DNA of 64,000 nt from HNR sp040400085 (GTDB taxonomy: Bacteria; Actinomycetota; Actinomycetes; Actinomycetales; Microbacteriaceae), in the NCBI GenBank assembly GCA_040400085.1, contig JBBAQX010000007.1:1-64000 (forward strand), written 5' to 3'. Positions within the stretch are counted from its first letter, which is position 1. Each line of letters opens with the position of its first letter. Both the position numbers and the translations under genes were made by a program. The notes below the pieces were generated by a model, which made no database searches, was not told the origin of the DNA, and saw only the letters and a list, made by a program, of their open reading frames with translations. Positions 16,766 to 25,500 of the stretch are shown here, piece by piece.

Positions 16766-17241
16766 GATCTGCCTCCCTTCTGCGCCATGGTAGCGGGGTT
16801 GTTGTCCTCGTCGTCGGAAGCATCAAGGGCATCCTGGATCGCGTCGTCCTCGCCGTGTGATTGTTCGAAGACCTGCGAGCTATCCTCGTCGTCCTCTTCG
16901 ATATCGCTCGAAACCGTATCGCCGTCCTCGTCGAGCTGGGCGAGCCACCACGACCGATAGATCAGGGCCAAGAGGAACGCGGTTATCCCGAAATTGATCA
17001 CGATAGCGGTCAGGATGAAGACCTGTGGGATGGAATCGGACATGCCGGCGCTGCTACCGTCGTCGGGAATGATGGGCGCCAATCCTGGGCGGCCGCTCAT
17101 CAGGAAGATAAAGATGTTCACGCCGTTGCCGACGAGTAGAAACCCGAGAAGGATGCGCGTGAGGTTGCGCTGCATCATCAGGTAGATGCCGACGCTGAAC
17201 AGGGTGCTGGCTAGGAGCAGCAGGGTTATTGATGCGCTCAA
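16762..17241 (-). CDS. mrpC: Na+/H+ antiporter subunit C
   Basis: 159-residue NuoK-like subunit with three helices in the first ~100 residues and the conserved segment LTRILLGFLLVGNGVNIFIF. The C-terminal ~55 residues form a very acidic Asp/Glu-rich tail absent from compact homologues. Overlaps mrpA and mrpD by four bases each. Confidence 0.9.
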   Translation of the reverse strand: MSASITLLLLASTLFSVGIYLMMQRNLTRILLGFLLVGNGVNIFIFLMSGRPGLAPIIPDDGSSAGMSDSIPQVFILTAIVINFGITAFLLALIYRSWWLAQLDEDGDTVSSDIEEDDEDSSQVFEQSHGEDDAIQDALDASDDEDNNPATMAQKGGRS

Positions 17242-20200
17242 CGTGGGACCTCCTGCACCTCGGATTGTGCCTCGGATTGGGCGTCTGCCTGTGCATCGAT
17301 CTTGGCATCGTCCGCGCCAACATTTTCGTCCAGATGCCTGTCGATTTCCGCGCCCAGACTGCGCAACACGTCGAGAATCAGGCCGATGACGACGAGGTAA
17401 ACCCCGATATCGAAGACCGTGGTTGTGCCGATACTGATCTTGCCGAACCAGCCCAGGTCGTATTCAAACCACGAGGATTGCAATACGGCGTTGCCAGCGA
17501 TTAGGGAACTCATCGCCGTCCCTACCGAAAGAATTACGCCGGTGCCGAGGATCTTGCCAGCGTCAATGGGTAGGGCCTCGCCCAGCTCAAAACGCCCACC
17601 TGCCAGGTAGCGCGAGACCAGCGCGAGACCCGCGACGAGGCCCCCGGCGAAACCGCCGCCGGGGAGGTTGTGCCCCACGAAGAGTAGATACAGCGACACG
17701 ATTATTGCCGGGTGGAACAGCAGACGGGTCAATACCTCGACCAGGATCGACCTGTTCCGCGCGGATAGCGTGCGCCCGGCCATCAGGAATGCGCGCCGCG
17801 TGGGAGCATCCGGTTCGATAACGGATGCCTGTGGCCCCGATATCAGGGTGGCTTTCGTCGTCGCCGGCTCCAGTACGATCTTGCGCCGGTTCTTTCGATT
17901 GCGGGGATGCTTGGTGTTGAAGAGGGTGGGGGCCGACCCCGTTCTTTTGGTCACGAAGATCAGGCTCGCTATTCCTGTGGCAACCACAACGAGCACGGAG
18001 ATTTCGCCCATGGTGTCCCATGCTCGGATATCGACGAGCATCACATTCACGATGTTGTGCCCGTGCGCCTGGAGCGAGAGCTCCGGCATTCTCTCGGAGA
18101 CGCTGGGGTCTTGCCTGGCATTCAGCGCGAGTAGCCCCGCGCAGCCCATGATGAGGCCCGCCGAGATGGCGACGGCCGCTTTTATCCAGCGGTGGCGCTG
18201 ATTCGCGAGGTGTTTCATGGCGGAGGGCAGCCTGCGTAGCACGAGCACGAAGGCAACCAGGGTGATCGTCTCGACGAGTGCCTGGGTGAGCGCCAGGTCT
18301 GGAGCGCCCGCAAGGGCGAAGAGGCCGACCAGACCGTAGCCGGTGACGCCGACGAGGAGAACTGCTGCTATTCGTTGCTGAGAACGCAGGACACAGATGG
18401 ATGCGACGATCATGACGAACGCGATGAACGGCTGTGCCTGATAGTCCCAGAGGACGAAGCTGCTTGGCCATTCGCCCTGCGCAAGAATCCCGTATCCGAC
18501 AGAGGCGATGAAGAGGCCAAGGACGGCAGCGATATACCCGGGGAGGCCAAAGCGTTGCACGCGAGCCGTGATGGCGTGGGAGAAGGCGTCGAGCCCCCTG
18601 ACGATTCGCCAATATGCCGAACTGGCGTTGATCCACGCCGGAACCATGGATTGGAATGCGGAGACCCTGACACGTTGCCAGCCAAGTAGGAGACCGCACG
18701 CAACGACGAGCAGGGTAAGCGCAAGCGCCGGTTCGAACCCGTGCCACAGCGCAAGATGGTAGTCGCCGCCGGGCGATAGCGCGTTGGGGGAGTGAGCGAA
18801 AGAGTCCGCATAAGGGCTTAAGATCTTGTCAAGCCAGGGTGCCGCTATTCCCCCCAAGACTGTCAGCGAGGCGAGGATGGCGGGGGCTACGAGGATGCTA
18901 CCGCGATCAGGATGCACGATGGGCGTTGGTCTCGATAGAGAACGGATGCCGTTCTCGACAGTTCTCTTTGACGCGAACGCCCCCCACATGAACCTTATTG
19001 AATATGCAAACGTGACTATAGACCCGAGCACGATACTAATGAGGGCTGCCCAGGCCCAGGCATCCCCCATCTCTCCGTATGCGAATAGGGAGCTGAAGGC
19101 GGCTTCTTTTGCGACGAATCCGACCAGGGGAGGCAGCCCCGCCATCGAGGCGACTGAGATGAGCGCGATAAGGGCGAGGCCCGGCTGGCTTCGGCTGAGC
19201 CCTGAAAGTTTGCGCAGGTCGCGCGTGCCCGTGCGGTGTTCGATAATTCCTACTGTGAGGAAGAGAGCGGCTTTATAGAGGCTGTGGGCCACGAGCAGTG
19301 CCGCAGCCGCGAGGGCGGTGTCTCGCGTCGCGTAGCCCGCGACGAGTGCGAGAAACCCCAGTTGGCTGATTGTGCCGTAAGCCAGGATGAGTTTGAGGTC
19401 GTTCTGGCGGAGCGATCGCCAACCTCCAACCAGCATGGTGATCGCGCCCACAACGATGAGCGCCTCTCGCCAGCCAGGAACCTGCGTGAATCCGGGGGCG
19501 AGACGAAGGATGAGGTAGATGCCTGCCTTGACCATTGCCGCCGCGTGGAGATAGGCGCTGACTGGGGTGGGTGCGGCCATCGCGCCCGGCAGCCAGAAAT
19601 GAAAGGGGATGAGCGCACTCTTACTGGCGGCGCCTACCATCACCAGGATGACGGCTGTCGCGACCAACGGCCCGTCGATAGGGGTGTCCACGATAACCTG
19701 CAGAGAGCTGCTCTCGGCCTGCACCATAAGAATGATTATTCCTACCAGCATGGCCAGCCCGCCAAATGTTGTCACGAGGAGGGCCTGGATAGCCGCGCCC
19801 CGGCTCTCTTTCTTATGCGAGTAGTGGCCGATTAGTAGGTAGGAGAGAACGCTGGTTGCTTCCCAGAAGATAAACATCACGATTACATCGTCTGCCGTGA
19901 CAAGCCCATACATGATGCCGGCGAAAAGCAGGAGGATGCTGGCGAAACGACCGAGGCCGCGTTCTTTTGGACTAAAGTAGCTGGCGCAATAGATGAGGAC
20001 GAGCGCGCCGACACCCGTGACGATCAGGGCCATGAGCCAGCTCAGCGCATCCGCCCGAAACGAAAGCGATATCCCCAATTGTGGAATCCACGGAAGGGAT
20101 TCCGTGTATTCCCCTCCGGCTATGATGCGTTCAGACTGGCTCAGGGTGTACCCGAAAGTCGCGATCGGTAGCAACGCAATGACAAGGAATGCCCGCGTGC

Positions 20201-20267
20201 CGAGCCAGGAGACCAGGAGGGGGGTGAGGAGCGAAAGCACAGCGAAGGCTGAGATGAACGCGATCAC
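17238..20267 (-). CDS. mrpA: Na+/H+ antiporter subunit A with fused subunit B domain
   Basis: About 1,009 residues. The N-terminal ~500 residues are NuoL-like, with the channel motif KSALIPFHFWLPGAMAAPTPVSA. A middle region follows, and the C-terminal ~140 residues form an MnhB-type domain (LYLLFVGHNLPGGGFAGGL), so mrpA and mrpB are fused. GTG at 20267 is chosen for its near-ideal ribosome site AGGAGGAGACA; a longer frame to 20309 has none. First gene of the six-gene operon A(B)-C-D-E-F-G, which expels Na+ in exchange for H+ and supports pH and salt tolerance. Confidence 0.92.
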   Translation of the reverse strand: MIAFISAFAVLSLLTPLLVSWLGTRAFLVIALLPIATFGYTLSQSERIIAGGEYTESLPWIPQLGISLSFRADALSWLMALIVTGVGALVLIYCASYFSPKERGLGRFASILLLFAGIMYGLVTADDVIVMFIFWEATSVLSYLLIGHYSHKKESRGAAIQALLVTTFGGLAMLVGIIILMVQAESSSLQVIVDTPIDGPLVATAVILVMVGAASKSALIPFHFWLPGAMAAPTPVSAYLHAAAMVKAGIYLILRLAPGFTQVPGWREALIVVGAITMLVGGWRSLRQNDLKLILAYGTISQLGFLALVAGYATRDTALAAAALLVAHSLYKAALFLTVGIIEHRTGTRDLRKLSGLSRSQPGLALIALISVASMAGLPPLVGFVAKEAAFSSLFAYGEMGDAWAWAALISIVLGSIVTFAYSIRFMWGAFASKRTVENGIRSLSRPTPIVHPDRGSILVAPAILASLTVLGGIAAPWLDKILSPYADSFAHSPNALSPGGDYHLALWHGFEPALALTLLVVACGLLLGWQRVRVSAFQSMVPAWINASSAYWRIVRGLDAFSHAITARVQRFGLPGYIAAVLGLFIASVGYGILAQGEWPSSFVLWDYQAQPFIAFVMIVASICVLRSQQRIAAVLLVGVTGYGLVGLFALAGAPDLALTQALVETITLVAFVLVLRRLPSAMKHLANQRHRWIKAAVAISAGLIMGCAGLLALNARQDPSVSERMPELSLQAHGHNIVNVMLVDIRAWDTMGEISVLVVVATGIASLIFVTKRTGSAPTLFNTKHPRNRKNRRKIVLEPATTKATLISGPQASVIEPDAPTRRAFLMAGRTLSARNRSILVEVLTRLLFHPAIIVSLYLLFVGHNLPGGGFAGGLVAGLALVSRYLAGGRFELGEALPIDAGKILGTGVILSVGTAMSSLIAGNAVLQSSWFEYDLGWFGKISIGTTTVFDIGVYLVVIGLILDVLRSLGAEIDRHLDENVGADDAKIDAQADAQSEAQSEVQEVPR

Positions 20268-20362
20268 TGTCTCCTCCTCGTTCGGTGTTGCCGTTTGTGC
20301 CGTTCTCAACAGAATACAGATAAGAGGGCGCGCCGGATGCCCGAGGCGCGTCGGTTAAACAG

Positions 20363-20400
20363 ATTTACCCGATGGGCATACCAATGCCCATCGGGTAAAT
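20363..20400. terminator. Perfect 17-bp hairpin terminator between whiB and mrpA
   Basis: ATTTACCCGATGGGCAT (20363-20379) and its exact complement (20384-20400) enclose ACCA. It follows the whiB stop and precedes the Mrp operon on the same strand, separating the two transcripts. The A/T at the stem base provides the weak U-rich end for either strand. Confidence 0.75.
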
Positions 20401-20435
20401 TGAGCGGAGACTGTGTCTCGGCGCGTTATGACTGT

Positions 20436-20684
20436 TTAGGAAGCACGGCGAGCGCGTGCTGCGCGGCGCTTGAGGGCGCGGCGCTCGTCTTCGCTCAGCC
20501 CACCCCAGACTCCAGAATCCTGGCCGGTCTCGATTGCATACTGGAGGCAAACTTCGGTTACTGTGCATCGTGCGCAGACCGATTTGGCTTTTTCGATCTG
20601 ATCGACGGCCGGTCCGGTGTTTCCTACGGGAAAAAATAGCTCCGGGTCTGCCGTGAGACAGGCTGCTTGTTCGCGCCAATCCAT
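20436..20684 (-). CDS. whiB1: WhiB-family iron-sulfur transcriptional regulator (WhiB1-like)
   Basis: 82 residues. The four cysteines that bind the [4Fe-4S] cluster are Cys9, Cys37, Cys40 and Cys46, with CxxC spacing in the middle pair. The turn motif GVWGG (residues 58-62) and a basic C-terminal helix ending KRRAARARR follow. The PELFFPVGNTGPA block and overall length match WhiB1, the essential nitric-oxide-responsive member in mycobacteria that interacts with the principal sigma factor; assignment to WhiB1 rather than another WhiB is by recognition only. Monocistronic, with a long imperfect palindrome in its promoter region. Confidence 0.9.
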   Translation of the reverse strand: MDWREQAACLTADPELFFPVGNTGPAVDQIEKAKSVCARCTVTEVCLQYAIETGQDSGVWGGLSEDERRALKRRAARARRAS

Positions 20685-20714
20685 GCGTGTGCTCCTTCAT
20701 GGTAATTTTGTGCA

Positions 20715-20763
20715 GGCACAGTAAATTTTCCTTCCTATGGAGGGAAGAAAATTAACCTGTGCC
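20715..20763. promoter_or_regulatory. Long imperfect palindrome upstream of whiB
   Basis: GGCACAG...AATTTTC-CTTCC (20715-20735) is mirrored by GGAGGGAAG-AAAATT...CCTGTGCC (about 20739-20763) with small bulges, over 49 bases. It lies 31-79 bases upstream of the whiB start. It could be a regulator site or an RNA hairpin in the whiB leader. It does not match the classical CRP half-sites. Confidence 0.4.
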
Positions 20764-20873
20764 CAGGGGAAACATGGTTAATGAGCGTCGAGCACGACCC
20801 TGTGCGTAAAAACTCAACAGGGAATATGTTCCCATAGACTTGGCAGCAAATCAATAGTTTTGAGGGAAATCGC

Positions 20874-21305
20874 ATGGTAGAAAATTCAGGAACTGTTCAG
20901 CAGGAAGAAAACTCCCGGAAAGGTCGCATAAACGCACTCGTCGCAATAATTTTTTTGCAGGCTGTTGCGCTGTGGGCTGCTACCGCCTGGTATCTCTTTG
21001 AGCTCTTCACCGCGCGGCCAGATTCGATGGGCTCTGCCGTCTTCCTCTTCGCCCTGATCGTGTTGGCAGCGCTGTGGGTCAGCGCTACCGCCATCGGAAT
21101 CGTGCGCCGCTCATCTTGGGCGCGGGGTTCTGCCGTAACCATTCAGATCCTGCAATTGGCGATTGCCCTCGGTAGCTTCCAGGGCGAATTTGCGCAGCCC
21201 CTCGTGGGATGGATACTTCTGCTATCCGCAGGGAGTGCGCTAACCATGCTCATACTCTCGACGAAGCGTCAGGTCGACAGCGAAAAAAGTGAGACGGCAG
21301 GCTAG
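20874..21305 (+). CDS. Small four-helix membrane protein, function unknown
   Basis: 143 residues. A charged N-terminus of ~18 residues precedes four hydrophobic segments at about 19-44, 54-78, 86-103 and 108-127, and the tail is hydrophilic. This topology is common among uncharacterised actinobacterial membrane proteins. ATG at 20874 with GAGGGAAA upstream. It ends one base before the convergent bcp stop. No motif suggests a role. Confidence 0.7.
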   Translation: MVENSGTVQQEENSRKGRINALVAIIFLQAVALWAATAWYLFELFTARPDSMGSAVFLFALIVLAALWVSATAIGIVRRSSWARGSAVTIQILQLAIALGSFQGEFAQPLVGWILLLSAGSALTMLILSTKRQVDSEKSETAG

Positions 21306-21794
21306 CTAGGAATCCAGGCCAAGCTTTTTGCGAAGACTGGAAACATGACCGGTTGCCTTGACGTTATAAAGCGCCAGTGTGATTACGCCCCGCTCGTCTA
21401 GGACAAACGTCGAGCGCAGTACTCCCGTCACAGTCTTTCCGTAGAGATTCTTTTCGCCGTATGCGCCGTATGCCTTGTGAACGGATAGGTCGGTATCGCT
21501 CAGCAGCGGGAAGGCCAGGCCCTCTTCGTCGGCAAAAGAGCGCAGCACTTCTACAGAATCCTTGGACACGCCGAGGACGCGGTATCCCGCTGCTCCGAGC
21601 GATGCCATATTGTCTCGGAAATCGCAGGCTTCCTTAGTGCATCCCGGGGTTTTGGCTGCGGGGTAAAAATAGAGGATGACTTTCTCGCCGTTGTCTCCCC
21701 ACACAGAGCTCAGGTTGACCTGATTACCGTCTTGATCGTTCAGCGTGAAATCAGGGGCAGTGTCTCCCGCGTGGAGTCGCGTGTTCTCGGTCAT
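21306..21794 (-). CDS. bcp: Thioredoxin-dependent peroxiredoxin, PrxQ/BCP type
   Basis: 162 residues; reduces hydrogen and organic peroxides with electrons from thioredoxin. The active-site block FYPAAKTPGCTKEACDFR carries the peroxidatic Cys52 and, five residues on, the resolving Cys57, the arrangement of atypical 2-Cys PrxQ enzymes. ATG at 21792-21794 is chosen because the family begins MxxxxxLxxGDxAPDF there; a longer frame to 21980 runs into rsgA. It lies 20 bases after rsgA in an apparent aroA-rsgA-bcp unit next to the redox-sigma locus. Confidence 0.9.
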   Translation of the reverse strand: MTENTRLHAGDTAPDFTLNDQDGNQVNLSSVWGDNGEKVILYFYPAAKTPGCTKEACDFRDNMASLGAAGYRVLGVSKDSVEVLRSFADEEGLAFPLLSDTDLSVHKAYGAYGEKNLYGKTVTGVLRSTFVLDERGVITLALYNVKATGHVSSLRKKLGLDS

Positions 21795-21814
21795 AGCTCC
21801 ATGATAAACAACTC

Positions 21815-22903
21815 TTAGCGCCCGGTGTGCTCGTTTGCCGCCTTTGTCGCGAATGTTTCGAGGAGCCGATGGAGCGAGTCCAGGCGGGCCTCTCCGACCT
21901 CTCCCAATCGCCCCTCCGTTACAGCCTGTGTGATGGCGCAATCGGGAGCGTCTACACGGTGTGTGCAGCCGCGGGGGCACTCGAGAGCAATCTCAGCCAG
22001 GTCGGTAAAAGCATGAACCAGGTTTTCGGGACTCACATGGCCAAGCCCGAAAGACCGAACACCGGGCGTGTCGATAACCCAACCCGTTCCCGTGGGTGAG
22101 TCAAGCCGGAGTCTCACCGTCGACGACGATGTATGCCTTCCCCTGCCCGTGACATCATTAACCCGGCCGGTTGCCCTCTCGGCGCTGGGCACGAGGGCAT
22201 TTATCAGTGTGGACTTACCAACCCCGGAGTGGCCAACGAAGACCGTTTCATGACCGATGAGGTGGTCCGTGATCTCGTCGAGGGGAAACTCGTCGAGGGC
22301 GCTCGTGAAAATGGTGATTCCGAGGCCCGCGAAATTATGCAAGAAATCGGTCGGATCCGCCAAATCTGTCTTCGTCACGCAGATCAGGGGGCGTACGCCC
22401 GCGTCGAAGGCCGCAACGAGGTACCGATCAACCAGCCGGGTCCGTGGCTCCGGATTCGCTGCGGCTATCACGATGAGCATCTGATCCGCGTTGGCCACAA
22501 TAACTCGTTCGACGGCATCCGAATCATCGGCGCTGCGACGCAAGAGCGTGCTGCGCTCGTCAATAGAGACGATCCGTGCAAGGGTGCCCTCGTCGCCGCT
22601 CGTGTCGCCGACCATCCTCACCCGGTCGCCCGTGACAATTGCTTTTTTGCCGAGCTCGCGCGCCCGCGTCGCAGTCACGCCGTGCTCGTGATGTGCGCCT
22701 TGCTCGCCGGCTACAGCAGATCTTACGAGCACGCTAAAACGCCCACGATCTACTCCCAAAACAGTTCCACCGACGGCATCGCTGTGTCCTGGCCTGATCT
22801 TGGTTCTGGGGCGGTTGGCCTTGGGATTAGGGCGAACCCTCACCCGAGACTCGTCATAGTCGCCGTAGGGTTCGTCGAGCTCATCGTCGTCCCACCAGCT
22901 CAT
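21815..22903 (-). CDS. rsgA: Ribosome small subunit-dependent GTPase A
   Basis: 362-residue circularly permuted GTPase that helps mature the 30S subunit. An OB-fold region occupies about residues 45-135. The G4 motif TKTD (177-180) comes before the Walker A loop GHSGVGKST (224-232), the permutation typical of the family. A C-terminal zinc site is visible in ECPRGCTHRVDAPDC near residue 315. ATG at 22903 gives the common MSWWDDDE start with GAGGG upstream; the longer frame to 23047 overlaps aroA. It lies ten bases after aroA. Confidence 0.92.
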   Translation of the reverse strand: MSWWDDDELDEPYGDYDESRVRVRPNPKANRPRTKIRPGHSDAVGGTVLGVDRGRFSVLVRSAVAGEQGAHHEHGVTATRARELGKKAIVTGDRVRMVGDTSGDEGTLARIVSIDERSTLLRRSADDSDAVERVIVANADQMLIVIAAANPEPRTRLVDRYLVAAFDAGVRPLICVTKTDLADPTDFLHNFAGLGITIFTSALDEFPLDEITDHLIGHETVFVGHSGVGKSTLINALVPSAERATGRVNDVTGRGRHTSSSTVRLRLDSPTGTGWVIDTPGVRSFGLGHVSPENLVHAFTDLAEIALECPRGCTHRVDAPDCAITQAVTEGRLGEVGEARLDSLHRLLETFATKAANEHTGR

Positions 22904-22913
22904 GCGCTTGCCC

Positions 22914-24332
22914 TCATAGGTTCGGGATATCCGTTGCGCTCGGAACATGGCTAGACTCGGAACCGTCGCCCTTGCCGTGCGAATTCGCCACCATGGCGGT
23001 CCACAGCTCGGTAAATTGAGGCAGGGTTTTCGAGGTGGTTGCCACATCGTTGATCTCTACGCCAGCGACGGCAAGCCCGATGAGCGCCCCCGTTGTCGCG
23101 ATACGGTGGTCCTTGTAGCTCAGCCATTCGCCGCCGTGCAGCGGCGCCGGAACGATGTGCAGGCCATCCTCAAGCTCCGTTACATTGCCGCCGAGCTTGT
23201 TTATCTCCGCCGCGAGGGCGGCGAGCCTATCGGTCTCGTGATGCCTGATGTGACCGATGCCGGTGATGGTACTTGGGCCGTCAGCCAGCGCCGCCAGACC
23301 AACAATTGCTGGGGCCAATTCGCCCGCTTCGCTCAGGTCAAGGGTGACGCCGGAGATAGTGCCGGTGCCCGTGACGGTGAGGACGGCATCCTCCATCGAG
23401 ACAGACGCCCCGAAATGTGGCAGGATCGTGCGAAGTTGGTCACCCACCTGCGTGGTTGAGGCCGGCCAATTGGGGATGCTCACGCTTCCGCCGAGCACGA
23501 CGGCCGCGGCGAGGAACGGGGCGGCATTCGAGAGATCTGGCTCGATGTACTTGTCGACGCCGCTGATGGGTCCGGGGTGTACCACCCACTCGCCTTGTGC
23601 CGGGCGTTCGACCTTCACCCCCCTGGCTTCCAACGTGTCGATGGTCATATCAATATGGGGGATGCTCGGCAACCGTTCGCCCGTATGCACGATGTGTGCA
23701 CCCCGCTCGAAGCGCGCTGCGGCGATCGCCAGGCCAGAGACGAATTGGCTCGAGAGCGACGCATCGATTTCGACCCGGCCGCCCTCGACAGAGCCGGTGC
23801 CGTGAATGGTAAAGGGCAGCTTGCCGCGGCCCTCGTCCGTGATATCGACGCCCAGCGAGCGAAGCCCGGAAATTATGGCGGCCATGGGGCGGTTTCGCGC
23901 GTATTCGTCGCCGTCGAAAGAGGTCGGGCCGAGCGCAAGCGCGGCAACGGGAGGAACGAAGCGCATGACGGTTCCCGCGAGGCCGCAGTCAACGGTCGTG
24001 CTACCGAGCAGCTCGCCCGGCGTGATCAGCCAGTCTGAGCCGAACGATCCGGTACCGGGGATCTCTTCCACGGTGACGCCCAAAGATCGTAGCGCCTCCA
24101 CCATGAGGTCGCTATCGCGCGAGTGAAGAGGAGCCCGAAGGGTGGACGGGCCCTCAGCGAGGGCCGAAAGTACAAGTTCACGGTTTGTGAGGGACTTCGA
24201 CCCTGGCAGCCGTACTAGTGAGTTCAGGGGAGTTTCTGGAGTCGGGGCCGGCCAATTTTTGGGTTCGGCATCGTCATCCATTTCGTCGCCGAACGGATTG
24301 AAGTCTGGTTGGGAATACTTAGAGATCAACAT
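22914..24332 (-). CDS. aroA: 3-phosphoshikimate 1-carboxyvinyltransferase (EPSP synthase)
   Basis: 472 residues; joins phosphoenolpyruvate to shikimate-3-phosphate in the chorismate pathway. Visible signatures are LPGSKSLTNR (about 43-52), DCGLAGTVMRF (about 115-125) and the C-terminal KDHRIATTGAL block. The first ~35 residues are an acidic, proline-containing extension that shorter homologues lack. The ATG at 24330-24332 lies inside the SigH-type promoter of the divergent sigH gene, so the two promoter regions overlap. Head of aroA-rsgA-bcp. Confidence 0.93.
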   Translation of the reverse strand: MLISKYSQPDFNPFGDEMDDDAEPKNWPAPTPETPLNSLVRLPGSKSLTNRELVLSALAEGPSTLRAPLHSRDSDLMVEALRSLGVTVEEIPGTGSFGSDWLITPGELLGSTTVDCGLAGTVMRFVPPVAALALGPTSFDGDEYARNRPMAAIISGLRSLGVDITDEGRGKLPFTIHGTGSVEGGRVEIDASLSSQFVSGLAIAAARFERGAHIVHTGERLPSIPHIDMTIDTLEARGVKVERPAQGEWVVHPGPISGVDKYIEPDLSNAAPFLAAAVVLGGSVSIPNWPASTTQVGDQLRTILPHFGASVSMEDAVLTVTGTGTISGVTLDLSEAGELAPAIVGLAALADGPSTITGIGHIRHHETDRLAALAAEINKLGGNVTELEDGLHIVPAPLHGGEWLSYKDHRIATTGALIGLAVAGVEINDVATTSKTLPQFTELWTAMVANSHGKGDGSESSHVPSATDIPNL

Positions 24333-24337
24333 TGGTT
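24311..24337 (+). promoter_or_regulatory. SigH/SigR-type promoter of sigH (autoregulatory)
   Basis: GGGAAT (24311-24316) and GTT (24335-24337, in GTTATT) are separated by exactly 18 bases, the SigR/SigH consensus of actinobacteria. It reads toward sigH 100 bases downstream and overlaps the divergent aroA start codon. Autoactivation is well known for this sigma class. Confidence 0.7.
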
Positions 24338-24437
24338 ATTAACACTATCGCCAGTAGCGGAAAAAGTCTGTTGCTGGGGGAAGAAACGGTGGGTGTCCTG
24401 TCGGTTTTTCTCGTATTTGGAGCCTGTGAGGAGAAAC

Positions 24438-25136
24438 GTGACATTAGCAACTATGGAGCGCGCCCAGGAAGTTTCACCCGGCAGCCAAGTAGGATTGCTG
24501 GTTATGGGTGAGCAGGCGAGTTTACAGGAACGTTTTGAGCAGCAAGCTCTGCCGTACCTCGATCAGTTATACGGCGCAGCAATACGAATGACAAAAAGTC
24601 CACAGGACGCGCAGGACCTGGTGCAGGAGACCTTTACCAAGGCGTTTGCATCGTTTAAGTCGTACCAGGATGGGACCAATCTCAAGGCTTGGCTGTATCG
24701 CATCATGACGAACAGCTACATCAACACCTACCGCAAACGTCAAAGGCAGCCCTTCATGGGAGCCATTGACGAACTCGAAGACTGGCAATTGGGTGATGCC
24801 GAATCGACGACCTCTATGCCGTCGCGTTCCGCAGAGGCGGAAGCGATTGACCGGATGCCTGAGAGCGTTGTCAAGAATGCACTCAACTCGATCTCCGAGG
24901 ACTTCCGGATGGCGGTATATCTCGCCGACGTCGAAGGGTTTTCCTACCAGGAGATAGCCGAAATGATGAAAACTCCCGTCGGAACAGTGATGAGTAGGCT
25001 GCACCGTGGCCGTCGCCTCCTCAGGGACATGCTCGGAGAGTATGCCGCAGAACAAGGCCATGTTGTCGGTACCGCCGCTAAGCGGGGGTCTGCCTCGCCT
25101 CAGTCGGTAACCAGTACCAAGAAAAAAGGAAAGTGA
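24438..25136 (+). CDS. sigH: ECF RNA polymerase sigma factor SigH/SigR (oxidative stress)
   Basis: 232 residues. Sigma region 2 spans about 37-105 (QDLVQETFTKAF and NLKAWLYRIMTNSYINTYRK) and region 4 about 165-215 (YLADVEGFSYQEIAEMMKTPVGTVMSRLHRGRR). GTG at 24438 is chosen for the AGGAG five bases upstream. A conserved C-terminal extension of ~25 polar residues follows region 4. The next gene, seven bases on, encodes an RsrA-type zinc anti-sigma, which defines the SigR/SigH group that responds to thiol oxidation and heat. Likely targets include thioredoxin and peroxide-defence genes. Confidence 0.92.
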   Translation: MTLATMERAQEVSPGSQVGLLVMGEQASLQERFEQQALPYLDQLYGAAIRMTKSPQDAQDLVQETFTKAFASFKSYQDGTNLKAWLYRIMTNSYINTYRKRQRQPFMGAIDELEDWQLGDAESTTSMPSRSAEAEAIDRMPESVVKNALNSISEDFRMAVYLADVEGFSYQEIAEMMKTPVGTVMSRLHRGRRLLRDMLGEYAAEQGHVVGTAAKRGSASPQSVTSTKKKGK

Positions 25137-25143
25137 GTCAGCC

Positions 25144-25389
25144 ATGAGCGATGCCGGCTGTGAAAAAGCAAAGAAATCACTCGAAGAGTATCTGCACAAC
25201 GAATTATGCAAAGAGGATGCGCAGGACATCTGCGACCACATCGAGACCTGCCCTGAGTGTTCAGACGAGCACCGCGTTGGCATCGTGTTGAAGGAAGCAG
25301 TTCAGCGTGCCTGTAAAGAGGTCGCACCCGAGGACCTCAGGGACCAGGTGCTGGCCCGTATCCGCAGTATCCAGGCTGAGCACTCCTAG
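25144..25389 (+). CDS. rsrA: Zinc-binding redox anti-sigma factor (RsrA/RshA type)
   Basis: 81 residues. The ZAS motif His-x3-Cys-x2-Cys is present as His32, Cys36 and Cys39, with Cys6 placed 26 residues before the His exactly as the fourth ligand in RsrA. Cys22 and Cys30 are additional. Under reducing conditions such proteins hold SigH inactive; disulfide formation expels zinc and frees it. Starts seven bases after sigH and is followed by a strong terminator. Confidence 0.9.
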   Translation: MSDAGCEKAKKSLEEYLHNELCKEDAQDICDHIETCPECSDEHRVGIVLKEAVQRACKEVAPEDLRDQVLARIRSIQAEHS

Positions 25390-25429
25390 CGCTTTCGGCA
25401 GGGTCCCCGCACCGTGAATTCCCAAAGCT

Positions 25430-25470
25430 AAGGCCTTGTTCGCATTCCTACCGGATGCGAACAAGGCCTT
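25430..25470. terminator. Strong bidirectional terminator between rsrA and kgd
   Basis: AAGGCCTTGTTCGCAT (25430-25445) pairs perfectly over 16 bases with 25455-25470 around a nine-base loop, followed by TTACTCT. The convergent genes end 41 bases to the left and 31 bases to the right. Confidence 0.8.
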
Positions 25471-25500
25471 TACTCTGGCCACAGCTTAGCCTTAGTAGAT

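Noticed and set aside
15396..16832. A 478-codon alternative-frame ORF across mrpD and mrpC
   Set aside because: It covers two well-supported Mrp subunits on the same strand and has a His/Arg-rich, non-protein-like composition.
17587..18747. A 386-codon alternative-frame ORF in mrpA
   Set aside because: Shadow of mrpA with Arg/His/Pro-rich translation and no recognisable domain.
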